DNA of 64,000 bases from Butyrivibrio hungatei (GTDB taxonomy: Bacteria > Bacillota > Clostridia > Lachnospirales > Lachnospiraceae), in the NCBI RefSeq assembly GCF_900101605.1, contig NZ_FMUR01000004.1:248001-312000 (forward strand), given 5' to 3'. The notes beneath the pieces are model-generated. The model made no database searches. It saw only the letters and a program-made list of their open reading frames with translations, and had not been told where the DNA came from. Shown here one piece after another: positions 27,498 to 36,931 of the stretch. Numbering within the stretch: position 1 is the first letter of the stretch; every line of letters begins with the position of its first letter. Both the position numbers and the translations under genes were made by a program.

Positions 27498-29141
27498 TTA
27501 CAGCTCTGCCGCTCTGGCAAGGGCATCATCTATATGTGGTCTGAAATTCTCACGTCCGACAAGATCTACGAATCCGTCTTTTTCCATAGTGCTCATAGGC
27601 TGCTCGTTTACATGTGAGAATACAAGAGTTACATTATTCTTCTTACATCTGTTATAAAGTTCTTCAAAAGAGTGCATAGCTGTCGCATCGATAGCCGGAA
27701 CACCTCTCATACGGATAACAAGAACTCTTGTGAATTCCTTAAATCCGATAGCCGCAATCTGCTCGGCATCACCGAAGAACATAGGTCCGCTTATCTCATA
27801 CACACGAACGTGCTTAGGAATATCTCTAAGGCCTGCTCCGTCCGGATCATCCTCGGGATCATAGTACTTCCAGCCTTTGACCCTTGATTCTTCGCTCATT
27901 CTCTTCATAAAAAGAACGCAAGCCGCAACCATACCGATCTCAATAGCAACAACAAGGTCAAATACGATCGTAAGCACAAAAGTCATTACAAGTACAAGGA
28001 TATCGCTCTTGGGCGCTGTCTTACACAAATGTACGAAAGTTCTCCACTGGCACATATTATATGCGACCATGAACAGAATTGCCGCAATGGTGGGCATGGG
28101 AATAAGTGCTGCAAAAGGCATCAAAACAACAAGTACAAGAACAAGGCATATTGAGTGAATCATACCTGCAATAGGAGTTCTTCCACCGTTCTTGATATTT
28201 GCAGCGGTACGTGCGATAGCACCTGTAGCAGGGATTCCGCCGAATAAAGCAGAACCGATATTACCTACACCCTGTGCAACAAGTTCCATGTTTGATCTGT
28301 GCTTGGAATCAATCATGCTGTCTGCGACAACACATGACAAAAGAGATTCGATTGCAGCCAAAATCGCGATGGTAAATCCGTCTCCTGCGACTTCTCTGAG
28401 TGTTTTATAGCTGAATGCCGGCAATCTAAGCGCAGGGAGCTGTCCCTTTATTTCATAAAGATCTCCGATAGTATTAACATTCATATTAAGAAGTTTAACC
28501 ATAAGAATACCAACGATAACCGCAATGAGCGATCCGGGTATCTTCTTATTAATCTTAGGCCAGACAATCTGGATAACAAGACAGATTACGCCAACGATGA
28601 GAGCGCCGAAATTGATCGTAGAAATATTTTTTCCAATCGCCTCAAGCTTCTCTACAGTCTCAACTGTTGTAGTTCCCGCAGGATATGTAAGTCCCAAAAA
28701 ATCCTTTATCTGACCGACAAAGATAGTCACAGCGATACCTGCTGTAAATCCCGTAGTTATTGTATAAGGAATAAATTTAATAAGTGATCCGAGCTTGAAA
28801 ACTCCCATCAAAACAAGGATAACACCTGCAAATATCGTAGCAAGTGCAAGGCCTTCCATTCCCTTACTTGCAACAATTCCTGCAACTATAGTTGCAAAAG
28901 CCGCTGTAGGTCCTGCAATCTGCACTCTGCTTCCGCCAAGAAATGAAATGATAAATCCGGCTACAATTGCGGTATATAGTCCCTCTTCAGGTCCTACTCC
29001 CGATGCAAGTGCAAGTGCGATTGAGAGCGGTAATGCAATAATCGCAACAATGATTCCTGAAATCAGGTCCTGTGAGAACTGCTTGCCGTTATAGCCTTTT
29101 ATAACAGTAAACAGCATTGGCTTTAATCTTTCGTTTTCCAT
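27498..29141 (-). CDS. SulP-family anion transporter with STAS domain
   Basis: 547 aa from MENERLKP, AAGGGAG upstream. About 10-14 membrane helices; the SulP core shows SGIIVAIIALPLSIALALASG and GPTAAFATIV near the N-terminus. The C-terminal STAS domain (about 435-545) includes FFGDAEQIAA and MRGVPAIDATAMHSFEEL. Likely transports sulfate, bicarbonate or another anion. Transcribed alone. Confidence 0.92.
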   Translation of the reverse strand: MENERLKPMLFTVIKGYNGKQFSQDLISGIIVAIIALPLSIALALASGVGPEEGLYTAIVAGFIISFLGGSRVQIAGPTAAFATIVAGIVASKGMEGLALATIFAGVILVLMGVFKLGSLIKFIPYTITTGFTAGIAVTIFVGQIKDFLGLTYPAGTTTVETVEKLEAIGKNISTINFGALIVGVICLVIQIVWPKINKKIPGSLIAVIVGILMVKLLNMNVNTIGDLYEIKGQLPALRLPAFSYKTLREVAGDGFTIAILAAIESLLSCVVADSMIDSKHRSNMELVAQGVGNIGSALFGGIPATGAIARTAANIKNGGRTPIAGMIHSICLVLVLVVLMPFAALIPMPTIAAILFMVAYNMCQWRTFVHLCKTAPKSDILVLVMTFVLTIVFDLVVAIEIGMVAACVLFMKRMSEESRVKGWKYYDPEDDPDGAGLRDIPKHVRVYEISGPMFFGDAEQIAAIGFKEFTRVLVIRMRGVPAIDATAMHSFEELYNRCKKNNVTLVFSHVNEQPMSTMEKDGFVDLVGRENFRPHIDDALARAAEL

Positions 29142-29191
29142 AATAATCTCCCTTGAATATAATACTTTTGAGTTCAGCAAGTGCTCTGCTC

Positions 29192-29227
29192 AAAAAAACG
29201 TCGCCCCGGAATACCGAGGCGGCGTTT
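29192..29227 (-). terminator. Terminator after oppA
   Basis: AACGCCGCCTCGG / CCGGGGCGACGTT with TATT loop and TTTTTTT on the minus strand. Confidence 0.9.
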
Positions 29228-29248
29228 CATATTATAACACGTATTCAA

Positions 29249-31126
29249 TTACTTGTTAACTTTTGCGTGCATAAAGAACTTAAATCCAAGAGGACTTGTG
29301 TATACTCCACTTACACTGTCATCTACCATGTAGATATCTGTGTAGAAGTAGATAGGGCAGATACATCCTGTAGACATAAGAAGATCCTCTGCTCTGTGCA
29401 TAAGCTCATAACGAGTCTTAGTATCTGTACACTCTTTGATGTCCTTAATAACAACATCATAAGTCTCAGCCCATGTTCCGTTCTCAACCTTTGTATCATA
29501 TCCAAGGTCTGTAAGGTCAATGCTGTATGCCTTAACATCAGCATGTGCGCCCTTACCGTACTGAACGTCGTTGTTACCTGAACCTGTGATCCACATATCA
29601 AGGAATGAAATAGGATCGTTGTAATCTCCGAGCCATCCGTTACGTGCTACGAAGTAGTCACCCTTCTTACGAGTTTCAACGAATGTTGCGAACTCCTGGT
29701 TCTGAAGATCCATTGAAATACCGATTCCTGATAATGTTGACTGTACAGCTTCTGCGATAGCCTTGTGGTTATCGTTTGTGTTGTAGAGGTACATAAGCTT
29801 AGGAACATCTGTGAACTTCTGTGTAGATTCATCAAATGTGTAATACTTCTTAAGTGTTGTGAGAGCCTTCTCCCAGTTTGCTTCATAAGCATCTTCTTTT
29901 ACATCATAGTAACCTACATAGCTGGGATCGGGACCTGCATTCTCATAGAACTGTGATCCGTCAGCGTCTGTAAGACCCATAGCAACGAATGAAGAAGCAG
30001 GAATCTCACCCTTCTTAGAAACATCGTTTACAATGTAGTTTCTGTCGATAAGAAGAGCAAATGCATTACGGATTTCTTCCTCAGCTCTTACCTTCTCAGC
30101 GCCAGTGAGTTTGCTTGTCTTAGGAAGAATATCCTTGTTGATATTCCAGCAGATATAATATGTTCCAAGCTGTCCTTCAATCTTAAGCTCTGTAGGATAG
30201 TTCTCTTTGAGGTTAGGAATCTCGTTTGTAGGAACTTCATCGATGAACTCCCATGATCCGTTCTCAAAGTTAGCAAGCATGTTGTTATTATCATCAGAAA
30301 GATAGCAATTAATCTCATTTATTGTTACATCAGCTGCATCAACAAAATCATCTCTCTTCTGGAGCTTGATAACTGACTGGTGCTGCCAATCTGCTATTGT
30401 GTAAGGTCCGTTACAGATATATGACTTAGGATCTGTAGCCCAGCTCTCGTTTGATACAACGTCCTCACGAACAGGCATGTATGCAGGGAAAGCAAGAAGC
30501 TCGTTCCAGTAAGGAACATCGTTCTTAAGTGTAACTACGATAGTCTTGTCATCGGGTGCTTCAACTTTAAGTTTCTCATCACCCTTTGCATTGTCAGCCC
30601 ACATCTCGTCGTAACCTACGATTACATCGAACATGTAGCAATAGTCAGCAGCAAGTTCTGTTCCTGCAGCACGGTTCCATGAATATACGAAATCTCCTGC
30701 TGTCAAATCCTTACCATCTGACCACTTAAGGCCATCTCTAAGCTTGTATGTGTATGTAACAGTTCCGTCGTCGTTCTTAACGCCTTCTGTAAATCCTTCT
30801 ATACAATCAGGCTGAAGCTCAGCTTTTCCGTTAGCATCAGCGCCCCACTTAGCAAGGCCTGAGAAAAGATGACAGATGACAGATGCTCCATCAACTGTAG
30901 AGTTAACAGCAGGATCAAGTGACTGAGGCTCTGAACCAAGACAAACATTGATAACGCCTGAGTTTTTTCCTTCTTCAGCAGGTTTTGAAGCTGAACGCTC
31001 CTCCGCTGCAGCCTGTGAAGCATTCTGTGTTCCTGCCTGATCTGCGGTGTCAGATGTATTTCCGCAAGCAGCAAGGCTCAGTAACATGCTTGAAGCAAGA
31101 AGTACTGAGAGTAATTTCTTTTTCAT
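29249..31126 (-). CDS. oppA: Oligopeptide ABC transporter substrate-binding lipoprotein
   Basis: 625 aa, family 5 solute-binding protein. Lipoprotein signal with lipobox SLAAC near residue 21, low-complexity linker to about 60, then the family domain opening VINVCLGSEPQSLDPAVNSTVDGASV and including LKDGLKWSDGK-type motif (LRDGLKWSDGKDLTAGDFVYSW). It captures peptides outside the membrane. Last gene of oppBCDFA, 39 bases after oppF, with a strong AAGGAGG site. Confidence 0.94.
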   Translation of the reverse strand: MKKKLLSVLLASSMLLSLAACGNTSDTADQAGTQNASQAAAEERSASKPAEEGKNSGVINVCLGSEPQSLDPAVNSTVDGASVICHLFSGLAKWGADANGKAELQPDCIEGFTEGVKNDDGTVTYTYKLRDGLKWSDGKDLTAGDFVYSWNRAAGTELAADYCYMFDVIVGYDEMWADNAKGDEKLKVEAPDDKTIVVTLKNDVPYWNELLAFPAYMPVREDVVSNESWATDPKSYICNGPYTIADWQHQSVIKLQKRDDFVDAADVTINEINCYLSDDNNNMLANFENGSWEFIDEVPTNEIPNLKENYPTELKIEGQLGTYYICWNINKDILPKTSKLTGAEKVRAEEEIRNAFALLIDRNYIVNDVSKKGEIPASSFVAMGLTDADGSQFYENAGPDPSYVGYYDVKEDAYEANWEKALTTLKKYYTFDESTQKFTDVPKLMYLYNTNDNHKAIAEAVQSTLSGIGISMDLQNQEFATFVETRKKGDYFVARNGWLGDYNDPISFLDMWITGSGNNDVQYGKGAHADVKAYSIDLTDLGYDTKVENGTWAETYDVVIKDIKECTDTKTRYELMHRAEDLLMSTGCICPIYFYTDIYMVDDSVSGVYTSPLGFKFFMHAKVNK

Positions 31127-31165
31127 AATTTTCCTCCTTCTGAATTATGAATGATAATATATCAT

Positions 31166-32158
31166 TTAGTTGGCGTCTTCTACATGATGACACGCAACAA
31201 AGTGACCTTTGCTAACTTCCTTAAATTCAGGCATACTCTCTGCACAATCTGCTTTTGCATAAGGGCATCTGGTACGGAAAGGACATCCTGAAGGAGCATT
31301 AAGCGGACTTGGGATATCACCCGAAAGTACAATTCGCTGATTTGCTCTTGCGATCTTAGGATCAGGAATTGGAACCGCAGAAAGAAGTGATTTACTGTAA
31401 GGATGAAGCGGATGAAGATAAATTTCATCGGCATCTGCAAGCTCAACCATCTTTCCGAGGTACATAACTGCTATTCTGTCACTGATATGTCTTACGACCA
31501 AAAGGTCATGAGCAATAAACAGATATGTAAGTCCAAGTTTATCCTGAAGTTCATCAAACATATTTATAACCTGTGCCTGGATTGAAACATCCAATGCAGA
31601 TACAGGCTCATCGCACACAATAAATTCCGGATTTACGGCAAGAGATCTTGCAATACCGATTCTCTGTCTCTGTCCGCCCGAGAACTCATGCGCATATCTT
31701 GAAGCATGCTCACTGTTAAGTCCTACATAGCTCATAAGCTCAAGAATACGCTCTCTTCTCTCTTCCTTCGTCTTATAAAGTTTGTGTATATCAAGAGGCT
31801 CTCCGATAATATCGGAAACAGTCATTCTGGGATTCAATGATGAATATGGATCCTGGAATACCATAGTTGCCTTTTTTCTAAATTCCTTAATATCGCTCTT
31901 TGACTTTATAAGTTTACCGTCGTACCAGATTTCTCCGGATGTAGGCTTGTATAAATTTAATATTGTTCTTCCGACTGTAGTCTTACCGCAGCCTGACTCA
32001 CCTACAAGTCCGAGTGTTTCACCCTTTTTAATAGAAAAAGATACATCATCGACAGCCTTCAAATACTTTGATTTAAAAAAGCCTACGTTAACATTAAAGT
32101 ACTCTTTTAAATGCTTTATTTCAATAAGATTCTTTTCATTATTTATATTTTCGCTCAC
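31166..32158 (-). CDS. oppF: Oligopeptide ABC transporter ATPase OppF
   Basis: 330 aa. Walker [10 protein letters not shown] near residue 55, signature FSGGQRQR near 165, Walker [13 protein letters not shown] near 182, and the C-terminal oligopeptide extension with [10 protein letters not shown]. Energises peptide uptake with OppD. Overlaps oppD by four bases. Confidence 0.95.
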   Translation of the reverse strand: MSENINNEKNLIEIKHLKEYFNVNVGFFKSKYLKAVDDVSFSIKKGETLGLVGESGCGKTTVGRTILNLYKPTSGEIWYDGKLIKSKSDIKEFRKKATMVFQDPYSSLNPRMTVSDIIGEPLDIHKLYKTKEERRERILELMSYVGLNSEHASRYAHEFSGGQRQRIGIARSLAVNPEFIVCDEPVSALDVSIQAQVINMFDELQDKLGLTYLFIAHDLLVVRHISDRIAVMYLGKMVELADADEIYLHPLHPYSKSLLSAVPIPDPKIARANQRIVLSGDIPSPLNAPSGCPFRTRCPYAKADCAESMPEFKEVSKGHFVACHHVEDAN

Positions 32159-33144
32159 TTGGACTCACCGCCTTCCATCTGCTTCTTAACATTCATCCAG
32201 CAACATGCCGCATGATCATCATTGATCTGCATACGTTCTGCTCTTTCACGAAGACAGACTTTCATAGCAGCTTCACATCTAGGTGCAAAAGGACATCCTT
32301 TGGGCATATTCAGAAGGTCAATAGGTGTACCGGTGATAGGCTCAAGCTTTTTGCCTTCCTTTCCCTCTGTAGGGATTGAGCGAAGTAACCCTTTTGTATA
32401 TTCATGGCAGGGATTGTAGAATATCTCATCCGCTGTACCCTGCTCACATATTGATCCTGCATACATTACAATAACTTCATCACACATCTGTGCAACAACA
32501 CCAAGATCGTGTGTGATCATAATGATCGCCATTCCGAGCTCTTTCTGAAGAGACTTCATAAGATCAAGGATCTGAGCCTGAATTGTAACGTCAAGAGCTG
32601 TTGTAGGCTCGTCGGCAATAAGAATGTCAGGTTCACATGCAAGAGCCATCGCAATCATAACACGCTGTCTCATTCCGCCTGAAAACTCATACGGATACTG
32701 ATTCATTCTCTTTTCAGGTTCATTTACGTTAACAAGCTTAAGCATTTCGATAGCACGCTCTTTAGCCTGTTCTCTGTTTCTGTTTGTATGGAGCAAAATT
32801 GCCTCCATAAGCTGATGGCCGATTGTATATGTAGGATTAAGTGATGTCATGGGATCCTGGAAAATAATTGAAACTTTATTTCCACGGACGGTCTTCATAA
32901 CCTTTTCACCTGCTCCGACAAGTTCCTGTCCATCAAGCTTTATTGAGCCGGATACGATCTTACCTGCTCCGGCAAGAATCTGCATGATGGAATATGCTGT
33001 TACAGATTTACCTGAACCCGACTCTCCTACTATTCCGAGGACTTTGCCTCTATCTAAATAAAATGATACGCCATTAACTGCCTTAACCTCTCCGGCATCG
33101 GTAAAAAATGAGGTATGCAGATCTTTAACTTCTAATAAACTCAT
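32155..33144 (-). CDS. oppD: Oligopeptide ABC transporter ATPase OppD
   Basis: 329 aa. Walker A GESGSGKS near residue 38, signature FSGGMRQR near 150, Walker [13 protein letters not shown] near 170, and CPFAPRC in the C-terminal extension typical of OppD/DppD. Follows oppC by about 50 bases. Confidence 0.95.
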   Translation of the reverse strand: MSLLEVKDLHTSFFTDAGEVKAVNGVSFYLDRGKVLGIVGESGSGKSVTAYSIMQILAGAGKIVSGSIKLDGQELVGAGEKVMKTVRGNKVSIIFQDPMTSLNPTYTIGHQLMEAILLHTNRNREQAKERAIEMLKLVNVNEPEKRMNQYPYEFSGGMRQRVMIAMALACEPDILIADEPTTALDVTIQAQILDLMKSLQKELGMAIIMITHDLGVVAQMCDEVIVMYAGSICEQGTADEIFYNPCHEYTKGLLRSIPTEGKEGKKLEPITGTPIDLLNMPKGCPFAPRCEAAMKVCLRERAERMQINDDHAACCWMNVKKQMEGGESK

Positions 33145-33193
33145 CTTTTTAAAATCTCCACATTATATTGTTCTACTAAAAAACTATGTCACA

Positions 33194-34252
33194 TCAAGTA
33201 TCAAGCTTAGGATCAAACGCATCGCGAAGTCCGTCACCGAAAAGATTGAGAGACAAAACGATGAGTGAAATAACAAGCGCAGGGAATACCAATCTGTAAG
33301 GATATGAATTGATTCCGTTAAGCGCATCTGAAGCAAGCGAACCCAATGAAGGCATGGGAGCATTTACACCAAGTCCCAGGAATGAAAGATAACTCTCCGT
33401 AAAAATTGCACTGGGAATCTGGAGTGCCGTTGATATAACTATTACTGAGAAGCAGTTAGGGATAAGGTGCTTTAAGATAATCCACTTTCCCTTTGCTCCG
33501 GCTGCCTGTGAAGCAAGTACATACTCCTGCTCTCTGAGTGACAAGATCTGTCCTCTGATAAGTCTTGCCATAGATACCCAATAGAGCACACCAAACACAA
33601 TGAACAAACTTATGATGTTTGAACCGATCTTGGAAAGTACGGTTCCTTCAAGTGTACCCTCAAGAACAACCTTAAGTACCGATGAAAGAAGTATGACCAT
33701 AAGCATATCCGGAAGCGAATATATAACATCGACTATTCTCATTATGATAAGGTCAACCTTACCGCCTGCATAACCTGCAATAGCTCCGATAGTCATACCG
33801 ATTATAAGAACGATAATACTTGCAAAAAATCCAACAGCAAGTGAAATACGTGTTCCATATACAACTCTTATGAAATAGTCACGACCCTGAGCATCTGTTC
33901 CAAAGATATGAGGAACAACACTCTCACCTTTTTCAATTCTCTTAAGCTCTGCTTTTCCATATTCGAAAGGAGCAAGATCGTTGAAAGTGTTATCAACCGG
34001 CTTACCGGGAATAACTCCGAGAGCCTGATCGTATGCATATGGCCAAAACATAGGAACAAAAATTGCTGCCAGTGTTATAAGTACAATTATAAAGAAACAA
34101 ACAGTTGCGACCTTATTCTTAAGAAGTCTCTTTACACTATCCTTAAAAAATGTTGATGAAGGGCGCATCTGCACCATATATTCTTTTTCTTCTTCGGTTG
34201 CAGGAATAAAATCATCCATATTAACCTGCGCGCTTAATATCTTATTATCCAT
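33194..34252 (-). CDS. oppC: Oligopeptide ABC transporter permease OppC
   Basis: 352 aa from MDNKILSAQ (GGAG 11 bases upstream); an ATG seven codons earlier overlaps the oppB stop and is the alternative. N-terminal cytoplasmic region of about 50 residues, then six membrane helices with the permease EAA-type loop SQAAGAKGKWIILKHLIPN. Pairs with OppB. Confidence 0.93.
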   Translation of the reverse strand: MDNKILSAQVNMDDFIPATEEEKEYMVQMRPSSTFFKDSVKRLLKNKVATVCFFIIVLITLAAIFVPMFWPYAYDQALGVIPGKPVDNTFNDLAPFEYGKAELKRIEKGESVVPHIFGTDAQGRDYFIRVVYGTRISLAVGFFASIIVLIIGMTIGAIAGYAGGKVDLIIMRIVDVIYSLPDMLMVILLSSVLKVVLEGTLEGTVLSKIGSNIISLFIVFGVLYWVSMARLIRGQILSLREQEYVLASQAAGAKGKWIILKHLIPNCFSVIVISTALQIPSAIFTESYLSFLGLGVNAPMPSLGSLASDALNGINSYPYRLVFPALVISLIVLSLNLFGDGLRDAFDPKLDT

Positions 34253-34269
34253 GTCTGAAATATCTCCAA

Positions 34270-35196
34270 TCATTCTAATGTAATACGTGGATCGACAATC
34301 TTATACATGATATCGCCGATAAGGTTCATTATTACGATAAGCGTAGCCAGTACGATAGTAGTTCCCATAACAAGCGGGTAATCACGACCGGTAATGCTGT
34401 TTACAAAAGCTCTACCGATACCGGGAACAGCAAAGATCTGCTCTACTACAAGTGAACCTGTTACGATATATGCAAGCATAGGTCCAAAATATGTGATGAC
34501 CGGAATAAGCGAATTTTTCAATGCGTGTCCGAAGATTATCTTGACACCCGAAACACCCTTGGCCTTAGCTGTTCTGATATAGTCCTGACCAAGAACTTCG
34601 AGCATAGACGATCTTGTAAGTCTTGTTATATAAGCCATCGGATAAAGTGACAATGTAATGATGGGAAGAATAAGTCCATTCTTCTGCGCTCCGTTTGCAG
34701 GAAGCCATCCGAGCTTAATTGAAAAAACAACAAGCAATAAAGATCCCATAATGAATGATGGCATTGATACAAATGCCGTTGTGATTATCATGATTATCCT
34801 GTCGATAATCTTATTTCTTCTAAGAGCAGCTATAGCGCCGAATACAACACCAAAAATAAGTGCTATGAAAGCAGCTATAATACCAAGCTTGAAGGAAGTT
34901 CTCATTCCATCAAAAATCATGTCGCTTACTTCACGACCTCTGCTCTTAAGTGAAGGACCGAAATCTAATCTCACAATGTCCCCCAGATAAGTTAAATATT
35001 GTTCACCAAGAGGTTTGTCCAAACCATACTTAGCTTCCATTGCCGCCTGAACCGCTGCGGTTACGGCTTTCTCTCCCACGAATGGGCCACCCGGAATTGC
35101 ATGCATTACAAAAAATGTGACTGTTATAACCACCCAAACAGTAACAGCTGCAAGCAAAATCCTCTTCAGAATGTACATCAGTGTTTTTGTGTTCAT
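34270..35196 (-). CDS. oppB: Oligopeptide ABC transporter permease OppB
   Basis: 308 aa. Six membrane helices; starts YILKRILLAAVTVWVVITVTFFVM, contains the permease loop RTAKAKGVSGVKIIFGHALKN. First gene of the opp operon; GGAGATACT precedes its ATG. A possible TATACT -10 lies 40 bases upstream, but no good -35 accompanies it. Confidence 0.94.
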   Translation of the reverse strand: MNTKTLMYILKRILLAAVTVWVVITVTFFVMHAIPGGPFVGEKAVTAAVQAAMEAKYGLDKPLGEQYLTYLGDIVRLDFGPSLKSRGREVSDMIFDGMRTSFKLGIIAAFIALIFGVVFGAIAALRRNKIIDRIIMIITTAFVSMPSFIMGSLLLVVFSIKLGWLPANGAQKNGLILPIITLSLYPMAYITRLTRSSMLEVLGQDYIRTAKAKGVSGVKIIFGHALKNSLIPVITYFGPMLAYIVTGSLVVEQIFAVPGIGRAFVNSITGRDYPLVMGTTIVLATLIVIMNLIGDIMYKIVDPRITLE

Positions 35197-35328
35197 AGTA
35201 TCTCCAACCTGTCTCTCTACATATAGTATAAATAAAACTAACGCTAAAATGTATAAAATTTTAGCTAAATTTTGTTTTTCAAGATGTTTTGTTCATAACA
35301 TTAGCACTGCACTACGTTAAATCGCAAA

Positions 35329-35528
35329 AAAAAATACAACGACATACTTGCCCGTACGTCATTGTATCGTCCTACCATCTTGATATGCGCGTATTGGTGT
35401 AGATAAAACTCACGATTTTTCAAAAAAGCCTTGCTCACTATCTTCATAGTGTAATAATATTTCAGTTAATTGTGAAGCATACTAACATGAAAAAATGAAT
35501 TTACATAGCTCGCTAATACGTGCAAGCA
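35329..35528 (-). ncRNA. Candidate small RNA with its own promoter and terminator
   Basis: On the minus strand a consensus promoter (TTGACA at 35558-35563, 17-base spacer, TATCAT at 35535-35540) is followed about 170 bases later by a strong terminator (ATACAATGACGTAC / GTATGTCGTTGTAT, then nine T, 35327-35367). No convincing ORF lies between. Internal hairpins include CACTAT-GAAG-ATAGTG, and CTTGC near the 5' end can pair with GCAAG. Size about 200 nt resembles 6S-type RNA, but identity is not shown. Confidence 0.6.
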
Positions 35529-35534
35529 AAAATT

Positions 35535-35563
35535 ATGATAATTAAATACAAAACTTATGTCAA
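35535..35563 (-). promoter_or_regulatory. Consensus promoter of the candidate small RNA
   Basis: TTGACA, 17 bases, TATCAT on the minus strand; nothing protein-coding follows before the terminator at 35327-35367. Confidence 0.75.
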
Positions 35564-35628
35564 GTAGATTGATTAAATTCGCTCAACCCAAAATAAAAAT
35601 GATTAATATATATCAAGAATCTCTCACA

Positions 35629-35662
35629 AAAAAACATCTGTCCACGTGTCGCGGACAGATGT
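35629..35662 (-). terminator. Terminator after flagellin-like gene
   Basis: ACATCTGTCC / GGACAGATGT perfect stem, then TTTTTTTG on the minus strand. Confidence 0.9.
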
Positions 35663-35691
35663 AACAATTTTGTATTTATGTAAACTCGAAA

Positions 35692-36456
35692 TCACGCGAA
35701 AAGCATCATAGATCTGCGCTCTTCGTCATCCTGCTTCTTTTTCTGGAGAGTTGTCTGATATACATCAAGTGCCTGCTTGGTCTTAAGCTTCTGATAAGCA
35801 TCTACGCTGTTTCTCTCCTCTTTATCCATTTGAAATCCGTCAAGTTCCAGAGCCGCATGAGAATTGTATGAAAGTGAATACTCAACTCCGTTTGTCTTTG
35901 CTCCCGCAGACGCTCTTGAATTTGAAGTTTTTTCCAAAGCCTTGTCTATATCTTTTATGTCAAAATCCTTCGTAACGTCGTAGTCCTTGATACCAAGCGA
36001 TTCAAGTGTCATATTGTAGCCCGATATTTTTTCGGATGAGCCGTTTGCATCAGTTGCAACAGTCATCTCCTTGGCATCCTTGTTCAAAAGATTTTTCTCG
36101 TTATATGTAGTATTGTTTGCGATATCTTCAATGCCTTTTTTGTACTGATCGATCTGATCCTGAACAGATTTCCTGTCACTGTCTGACATGGTCCCGTTCA
36201 TTGCCTTTACAGACAGTTCTCTGATTGATTGTAAGTATCCGGTAACTTCTCCCATAGCGCCGTCTTCGACCTTAAGTGCCGAATCGGCCGATCTGAGATT
36301 CTCAGAACCTGCCTTAAGTCCACCAACCTGCTGTTTGGTTCTCTCCTGGATTGCAAGCTCTGATGCCCCTTGAGCAGCCCTGGAATAGGTTCCGCCATTA
36401 GCAATAACAGAGTATGGCGAATAACCCGATCCGCTGACAGATGATACGCTACTCAT
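35692..36456 (-). CDS. Short flagellin-like protein
   Basis: 254 aa. Residues about 30-125 resemble the flagellin N-terminal D0/D1 helices: LAIQERTKQQVGGLKAGSENLRSADSALKVEDGAM, shown in sections, then IRELSVKAMNGTMSDSDRKSVQDQI and IEDIANNTTYNEKNLL. A C-terminal-like RASAGAKTNGVEYSLSYNSHAAL follows, but the last 40 residues are lysine-rich and unlike flagellin. No flagellar neighbours. Could be a specialised or degenerate flagellin paralogue. Start has AAAAGGAGG. Confidence 0.72.
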   Translation of the reverse strand: MSSVSSVSGSGYSPYSVIANGGTYSRAAQGASELAIQERTKQQVGGLKAGSENLRSADSALKVEDGAMGEVTGYLQSIRELSVKAMNGTMSDSDRKSVQDQIDQYKKGIEDIANNTTYNEKNLLNKDAKEMTVATDANGSSEKISGYNMTLESLGIKDYDVTKDFDIKDIDKALEKTSNSRASAGAKTNGVEYSLSYNSHAALELDGFQMDKEERNSVDAYQKLKTKQALDVYQTTLQKKKQDDEERRSMMLFA

Positions 36457-36710
36457 ATTAACCTCCTTTTATAAGTGCAAAAAAACAATTTCTTGAACAT
36501 ATAGTAGCATTATCGTAAAAAAAATCTATACAAATTCGATGATAAATTCGTAAAATTGAAACAGAATTGCCGAAATTTCCAACTAAAAATGAAATAATGA
36601 TTTCAGAATCGGCGAAAATCTTGATGGTTACTGCATTATAAATTTTTTCAAAAAAAGTCGGATTTTTTCACTTTTTGAACACAATTTTAGTATATAGTTA
36701 TTATTAAGTT

Positions 36711-36803
36711 AGTGATGTAAGTTTGCTCTAATCTGTAGAGCTAATCACTATCTCCCCCTCATAAGAAAATCGCAGGCACTCACGTCCCCCCGTGGGTGTT
36801 TTT
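36711..36803 (+). ncRNA. Candidate small structured RNA
   Basis: Plus strand: TTGAAC (36675-36680), 18-base spacer and TATTAT (36699-36704), then TAGTGAT / ATCACTA enclosing GCTCT / AGAGC, and a terminator CACTCACG / CGTGGGTG (36777-36798) followed by TTTTT. No ORF is encoded. The compact layout of promoter, nested stem and terminator suggests a roughly 90-nt RNA. Confidence 0.55.
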
Positions 36804-36851
36804 GCGTGTTAGGAATATTTTTCTTATTTGAGAACATTTCTCAATAAAAAG

Positions 36852-36904
36852 GACCTAAAAAGAGCCTGCAACCGGTCATATAAAACCGTCGCAAGCTCTT
36901 TCTC
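36852..36904 (-). terminator. Terminator after DYRD-repeat gene
   Basis: AAAGAGCTTGCGACGGT pairs, with a few bulges, with ACCGGTTGCAGGCTCTTT, followed by TT on the minus strand. Confidence 0.75.
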
Positions 36905-36931
36905 TTTATTAAAACGCCGTAAGCTCTTTAT

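Noticed and set aside
35257-35271. CodY-like AT palindrome upstream of oppB
   Set aside because: Four mismatches to the CodY consensus in a very AT-rich region; not better than chance.
35270-35442. Reading frame of about 48 codons on the minus strand (MKIVSKAF...)
   Set aside because: It has no ribosome binding site and runs through the strong terminator, so it is not likely to be a gene.
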